Assembly: GCF_022808695.1 (NCBI RefSeq)
Contig: NZ_JAKZKW010000001.1
Span: forward strand, 558,001 to 622,000
Source: Fundidesulfovibrio soli
GTDB taxonomy: Bacteria > Desulfobacterota > Desulfovibrionia > Desulfovibrionales > Desulfovibrionaceae
Direction of reading: 5' to 3'
DNA length: 64,000 nt
Below are positions 58,216 to 64,000 of the stretch, one piece after another. Below the pieces are notes generated by a model. The model searched no databases. It worked only from the letters and a program-made list of their open reading frames with translations, and was not told the origin of the DNA. Numbering within the stretch: the stretch's first letter is position 1; the number at the start of each line of letters is the position of its first letter. The position numbers and the translations under genes are program-made.

Positions 58216-58976
58216 CGGCGGTCCGCCCATTGGGTCAGCAGGAGTTCCTCCAGGACTGCGGGGTCCAGCACGTCCGAGAGGGTGCCCGCCTGGGCCGCGC
58301 GGATCTCGCCGCGCTCCTCCGAGACCACCAGGGCCAGGGCGTCGGTCTCCTCGGTGACGCCCACCGCCGCGCGGTGGCGCGTGCCGAAAGCCGTGGAGAG
58401 TGCGCTGTGCGAGGCCAGGGGCAGGATGCAGCCCACGGCTGCGACCTTGGCCCCGCGCACGATCACCGCCCCGTCGTGCAGCGGGCTTTCGTGGTGGAAC
58501 ACGGCCTGGAGCACCTCAGGGCGGATGTCCGTGGCCAGGGCGATGCCCCTGTCCATGATGTCGCCCAGGGGCACGCCGCGCTCCAGCACCACCAGCGCGC
58601 CGATCTTGCGCTCGGCCAGGTCGAGCAGGCTGGCCAGCAGTTGGTTGGCCGCCTCGCGCCCCCGGGAAGTCTGTTTGCGGCCCCCGAACCAGCGCAGGCC
58701 CACCTGGGCCAAGGCCTTGCGGATGTCCGCCTGGAAGAGGATGACCATCACCAGGAAGAACGAATTCAGGAAGTTGGTCAGCAGCCAGTGCAGGGTGTAG
58801 AGCCCGAACTCTCCCGAGAGGTAGTTGGCCACCAGCACCACGATGACCCCGTGGATCACGGACACGGCCCGCGTGCCGCGCACCAGCAGGATCATGCGGT
58901 AGAACAGCAGCCCCACCAGGGCCACGTCCAGGGCCTCGCGCCAGCCCACGTGGATGTTGCCGAGCCACTGGGTCAT
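58212..58976 (-). CDS. cdaA: diadenylate cyclase CdaA
   Basis: 254 residues: three N-terminal membrane helices (~15-80) and a DAC (DisA_N) domain with the catalytic DGA (LHDGAVIV) and RHR (GTRHRAAVG) motifs. Makes c-di-AMP from two ATP. Its start overlaps the folP stop by 4 nt. Operon folP-cdaA-cdaR-glmM. Confidence 0.95.
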   Translation of the reverse strand: MTQWLGNIHVGWREALDVALVGLLFYRMILLVRGTRAVSVIHGVIVVLVANYLSGEFGLYTLHWLLTNFLNSFFLVMVILFQADIRKALAQVGLRWFGGRKQTSRGREAANQLLASLLDLAERKIGALVVLERGVPLGDIMDRGIALATDIRPEVLQAVFHHESPLHDGAVIVRGAKVAAVGCILPLASHSALSTAFGTRHRAAVGVTEETDALALVVSEERGEIRAAQAGTLSDVLDPAVLEELLLTQWADRR

Positions 58977-59836
58977 GGGCGCATGGCCTCCGCCAGGGTC
59001 AGGGCCTGCACCGCCTGGGCCGCCTGGTGCACCCGATGGATGCGCGCCCCGGCGAGCTGGGCCAGGGCCGAGGCCACCTGGGTGGCGGGGCCGCGCTCGT
59101 GCACTTCGAGCCCCAGGAGCTTGCCCAGAAACGATTTGTTGGAGAGCCCCATGAGCAGGGGCCTGCCCAGGTCCAGAAAGGTTCCCAGGCCGCGCAGCAG
59201 GGTCAGGTTGTGCTCCAGGGTCTTGCCGAAGCCGATGCCCGGGTCCAGCACGATCCTGTTTTCGGGGAGCCCGGCGCCGGTGAGCATCCTGATGCCGCGT
59301 TCGAAGAAGGTCCGCACCTCGGAGAGCACGTCGGAATAGCGCGGGTCCACCTGCATGGTTCCGGGCTTGCCCAGGGAGTGCATGAGCACGTAGCCGGGCT
59401 TGTGGCTTGCCACCACGTCCAGGAGGGCGGGCTCGAAGGCGCAGGCGGACACGTCGTTGACGATGGCCGCCCCGGCCTCCAGGGCCTGCCGGGCCACCTC
59501 GGCCTTGTAGGTGTCCACCGAGACCACCGCGTCGGGGTGGCGTTCCAGGATGCCCCGGATCACGGGGACGACCCGTCGCAACTCCTCGTCCTGGCCCACC
59601 TGCTCGGCGAAGGGACGCGTGGATTCGCCGCCCACGTCCACGATGGCCGCGCCCTCGGCCAGGAGCCGGGAGGCGTGCCCGCAGGCGTCGGAGGCCTCGA
59701 AGTTGCGGCCGCCGTCGGAGAACGAGTCAGGGGTGACGTTGACGATGCCCATGACGAGAAAAGGGGCAGGCTTCAAGACCCGCCCCCGTGTCACCGTCCA
59801 CGCGGCAATGCCGGGCGAAACGTCTGCGTGGTTCAC
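58973..59836 (-). CDS. folP: dihydropteroate synthase
   Basis: 287 residues, folate pathway. The family motifs PFLVMGIVNVTPDSFSDGG, GGESTRPFAEQV, VDTYKAEVA and AAIVNDVSA are present. Starts at GTG 59836. It lies 82 nt after ftsH and 4-nt overlaps cdaA, so all are likely one transcript. Confidence 0.94.
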   Translation of the reverse strand: MNHADVSPGIAAWTVTRGRVLKPAPFLVMGIVNVTPDSFSDGGRNFEASDACGHASRLLAEGAAIVDVGGESTRPFAEQVGQDEELRRVVPVIRGILERHPDAVVSVDTYKAEVARQALEAGAAIVNDVSACAFEPALLDVVASHKPGYVLMHSLGKPGTMQVDPRYSDVLSEVRTFFERGIRMLTGAGLPENRIVLDPGIGFGKTLEHNLTLLRGLGTFLDLGRPLLMGLSNKSFLGKLLGLEVHERGPATQVASALAQLAGARIHRVHQAAQAVQALTLAEAMRP

Positions 59837-59918
59837 CGGTGGGCCGCTCCGCTCAGAGGGTTGGCGGCCCCGGGGGCATGAGCGCCCGGGGCCTTGCGGA
59901 TATTACTCGGGGAAGGAA

Positions 59919-61871
<1,953 letters not shown>

Positions 61872-61946
61872 TTGGATTCCTCCGTGGAGGGTTTCCTCCA
61901 GCGGGATAGATAACACAGCCCGCATGGGCTGTCCATGTGCTGCCTG

Positions 61947-61975
61947 TTGATGTTGCCGAACGGAAGGTGTACAAG
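61947..61975 (+). promoter_or_regulatory. promoter of selC
   Basis: TTGATG (61947-61952) and TACAAG (61970-61975) with a 17-nt spacer. The start would be about 61982, 5 nt before mature tRNA-Sec. Confidence 0.6.
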
Positions 61976-61986
61976 CCCCTCTCTTC

Positions 61987-62079
61987 GGAAGCGTATCGTC
62001 ACCGGTGTGGCGCCTGGACTTCAAATCCAGTGGACGGCTCATCCCCGTCGGTAGGTTCGACCCCTATACGCTTCCGCCA
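61987..62079 (+). tRNA. selC: selenocysteine tRNA (anticodon TCA)
   Basis: 93 nt including the encoded GCCA. The 5' GGAAGCGTA and the 3' TACGCTTCC form the long acceptor arm typical of tRNA-Sec; the anticodon arm CTGGA-CTTCAAA-TCCAG places TCA at 62021-62023; the T arm has GGTTCGACCCC; and a long variable arm precedes it. It closely resembles E. coli selC. Reads UGA as selenocysteine. Confidence 0.97.
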
Positions 62080-62091
62080 GCGCCGAATTGT

Positions 62092-62120
62092 AAAGGACGC
62101 CGCATCGCGGCGTCCTTTTT
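62092..62120. terminator. terminator after selC, convergent with argH
   Basis: AAAGGACGCCGC and GCGGCGTCCTTT form a 12-bp stem with a 3-nt loop and a T run on the plus strand; A residues give T on the minus strand too. Confidence 0.9.
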
Positions 62121-62140
62121 CATTCCCTGTTGCAACCGCC

Positions 62141-63535
62141 CTACCCCGCCGTTTCGGCCAGCCAGGCTCGCATGGCGGCGATCTGGTCCTCAACGCGCGC
62201 GGGCGAGGTGCCGCCGTGGGTGTTGCGGCGGTTCATGGCCGCCTCGTAGGTCAGTATCTCGGCCACATCCGGGCCGATGGCGGCGCTCAGGCCTTGCAGA
62301 TCGGCCAGGGTGAGGTCTTCCAGGCCGCAGCCCTTGCGCTCGGCCAGGGCCACGGCCGAGCCAGCCACGTGGTGCGCCTCGCGGAAGGGCACGCCCTTGG
62401 CCGCCAGGTAGTCCGCCAGCTCCGTGGCGTTCAGGAAGCCCAGCTTCAGGGCCTGGCGCATGCGCTCCGGCCGGAAGCCCATGACCTTCATCATCTCCGC
62501 CATGATGGCCAGGGAGTCGCTCACGGTGCGGTCGGCGTCGAAGAAGGGCTCCTTGTCCTCCTGCATGTCCCGGTTGTAGGCCAGGGGCAGGCCCTTCATC
62601 AGCGTCATCAGGTTGAAGAGCGCGCCGTAGACCCTGCCCGTCTTGCCGCGCATGAGCTCGGCCACGTCCGGGTTCTTCTTCTGGGGCATGATGGAGGAGC
62701 CGGTGGCGTAGGCGTCCGGCAGGGCCACGTAGCCGAAATTGGGGTTGGACCAGATGATGAGCTCCTCGCAGAGGCGCGAGAGGTGCATCATGGCCGTGGA
62801 GCCCGTGAAGAGGGCCTCAAGGGCGAAATCCCGGTCCGACACGGCGTCCAGGCTGTTGTTGAAGGTGCCGTTCAGGCCCAGCTCCCCGGCCACGGCCGCG
62901 GGGTCCAGCGGGAAGGTGGTGCCCGCCAGGGCCGCCGCACCCAGGGGCGACACGGCGGAGCGCTTCAGGGCGTCGCGGCAGCGCTCGAAGTCGCGCTTGA
63001 ACATCCAGGCGTAGGCCATCAGGTGGTGCCCCAGGCTCACGGGCTGGGCGGGCTGCATGTGGGTGTAGCCCGGCAGGATGGTCCGCGTGTGCTCGGCGGC
63101 GCGGTCCGCCAGCACGCCGATCAGCGCGGCCAGCAGCTCGGACCAGACCTCCAGCCGGGCGCTGACGAAGAGCCGGAAGTCCAGGCAGACCTGGTCGTTG
63201 CGGCTGCGCCCGGTGTGCAGCTTGCGGCCCGCGTCGCCGATCATCTCGGTGAGCCGGGCCTCGATGTTCATGTGCACGTCCTCAAGCTCGTCCTTCCAGA
63301 CGAACGCGCCGGACTCGATGTCCTTGAGGATGGCGTCCAGGCCTTCAACGATCTGCGCGGCCTCGGCGGCGCTGATGACGCCCTGCTTGGCCAGCATGCG
63401 GGCGTGAGCCTTGGAGCCAGCCACGTCCTGGGCGTAGAGGGCCTTGTCGTAGCGGACGGAGCCTGTGTAGCGCTCAACTATCTTGGAGGTGGGTTCGGCG
63501 AAGCGGCCGCCCCAGGGCTTGGACGATGCGGACAT
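62141..63535 (-). CDS. argH: argininosuccinate lyase
   Basis: 464 residues of the fumarase/aspartase superfamily. The catalytic signature [12 protein letters not shown] is intact, and the N terminus [11 protein letters not shown] is typical. Last step of arginine synthesis. It follows argG on the same strand, but a 282-nt gap with a large hairpin separates them. Confidence 0.96.
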   Translation of the reverse strand: MSASSKPWGGRFAEPTSKIVERYTGSVRYDKALYAQDVAGSKAHARMLAKQGVISAAEAAQIVEGLDAILKDIESGAFVWKDELEDVHMNIEARLTEMIGDAGRKLHTGRSRNDQVCLDFRLFVSARLEVWSELLAALIGVLADRAAEHTRTILPGYTHMQPAQPVSLGHHLMAYAWMFKRDFERCRDALKRSAVSPLGAAALAGTTFPLDPAAVAGELGLNGTFNNSLDAVSDRDFALEALFTGSTAMMHLSRLCEELIIWSNPNFGYVALPDAYATGSSIMPQKKNPDVAELMRGKTGRVYGALFNLMTLMKGLPLAYNRDMQEDKEPFFDADRTVSDSLAIMAEMMKVMGFRPERMRQALKLGFLNATELADYLAAKGVPFREAHHVAGSAVALAERKGCGLEDLTLADLQGLSAAIGPDVAEILTYEAAMNRRNTHGGTSPARVEDQIAAMRAWLAETAG

Positions 63536-63587
63536 GGAGTGCCTCCGGTGGCTGGATGGCGTGCGGTCTGCTCAGGCCGCCGTCACA

Positions 63588-63672
63588 TCCGGCCCTGCCT
63601 GCCAGCGCCCCCGGCACAACGATATTCTTCAAATATACCGGGGTGCCGGGGGCGCTGGCAGGCAGGGCCGGA
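63588..63672. repeat. long-arm hairpin with conserved apical loop, copy 2
   Basis: A perfect 30-bp inverted repeat (63588-63617 with 63643-63672) surrounds a terminal stem GATAT/ATACC (63621-63625 with 63635-63639) and the loop TCTTCAAAT (63626-63634). Arms differ from copy 1 (8152-8242); the loop is identical. It lies between argG and argH, 53 nt upstream of the argH start codon. Confidence 0.88.
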
Positions 63673-63765
63673 CATGCCGGCTCACCGTTTTCGCGGCGCG
63701 CAGCCGGTAAAAACTGCTTCGAGCGAAGACCGCCCGGGCCGTCTCCACTCATATCGAATGCAAAC

Positions 63766-63805
63766 GGTCCGCCGCCTGCCGGGATAGCCCGGCGGACGGC
63801 GGACC
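63766..63805 (-). terminator. terminator hairpin after argG
   Basis: 63766-63783 (GGTCCGCCGCCTGCCGGG) pairs with 63788-63805 (CCCGGCGGACGGCGGACC), with two non-Watson-Crick positions, 12 nt after the argG stop. Confidence 0.7.
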
Positions 63806-63817
63806 ATCAATAACGAA

Positions 63818-64000
63818 CTACATCTTCTTGTAGCCGCGCAGGCGCAGCCCCTGCAGCCGGATGAAGCCGGTGGCGTCGGACTGGTCGTACACGGAGTCTT
63901 CCTCGAAGGTCACCAGCTCCATGTTGTAGAGGCTGTTGGGCGACACGCGGCTCACCGGGGTGGCCTGGCCCTTGTACAGCTTCACGCGCACCTGGCCGGT
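63818..64000 (-). CDS. argG: argininosuccinate synthase, C-terminal end
   Basis: The last 60 residues of a gene running off the right edge, ending YKKM and stop at 63818. [17 protein letters not shown] and [12 protein letters not shown] match the C terminus of ArgG. It makes argininosuccinate for argH, which lies 282 nt downstream in the same direction. Confidence 0.9.
   Translation of the reverse strand, partial: TGQVRVKLYKGQATPVSRVSPNSLYNMELVTFEEDSVYDQSDATGFIRLQGLRLRGYKKM

Noticed and set aside
61872-62042. 57-residue N-terminal extension of FtsH
   Set aside because: It crosses selC on the opposite strand, and a Shine-Dalgarno precedes the TTG at 61871.

Overview
This window is a GC-rich bacterial chromosome segment. 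Its gene content points to a sulfate-reducer-like member of the Desulfobacterota, most likely Desulfovibrionales. The evidence is a flavodiiron oxygen or NO reductase, cytochrome bd under an Rrf2 regulator, multihaem periplasmic cytochromes, hydrogenase maturation genes hypCDE, QueH, a cdaA-cdaR-glmM block, and a selenocysteine tRNA gene. The genus is inferred; no database was available.

Layout. 1-7928 (+): flavodiiron protein (cut by the left edge), acyltransferase, Rrf2 regulator with cydAB, PEP synthase. 7929-8315: no gene, but a mosaic inverted repeat and a long hairpin. 8316-9596 (-): LarA-type racemase. 9786-13767 (+): mnmA, then gmhB, flippase and thiL. 13829-17727 (-): a three-gene periplasmic/membrane redox operon, with a divergent sigma-54 activator at 17836-19236. 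19310-26732: a small coiled-coil protein, an exported protein, the rng-queH-GGDEF-hemW operon (-), a radical SAM protein, trmI and a ferritin-like protein. 26951-32092 (+): sirtuin, tolQRAB and pal. 32263-37119: esterase, DUF47 protein, and a histidine kinase with its NtrC-type regulator. 37130-38755: an AT-rich island with two unknown genes. 38724-44434 (-): TPR protein, HD protein, ddl, carA, a second TPR protein and a flavoprotein. 44779-47110 (+): hypCDE. 47321-50500 (+): YbjQ-like protein, lone receiver, and a REC-PAS-GGDEF-EAL protein. 50714-61871 (-): exported small proteins, HPPD-like protein, priA, galU, glmM, cdaR, cdaA, folP and ftsH. 61987-62079 (+): selC. 62141-64000 (-): argH and the end of argG.

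The most striking feature is the last gene of the redox operon. Two reading-frame segments that look like separate genes (16309-16013 and 16009-13829) are one continuous frame broken only by an in-frame TGA at 16012-16010. A perfect 7-bp stem with an AGTT loop follows 9 nt after that TGA. The second segment has no ribosome binding site or signal peptide of its own, and tRNA-Sec is encoded 46 kb away. The simplest reading is a selenoprotein: an eight-haem cytochrome c with selenocysteine between haems 1 and 2, fused to a b-type membrane domain. Its operon partners are an exported four-cluster ferredoxin and a small four-helix membrane protein. Next to it is a sigma-54 activator whose PAS domain is unusually rich in cysteine.

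A second unexplained signal is a pair of very long perfect hairpins (8152-8242 and 63588-63672). Their arms are unrelated to each other, but both end in the same loop, TCTTCAAAT, on a near-identical terminal stem.
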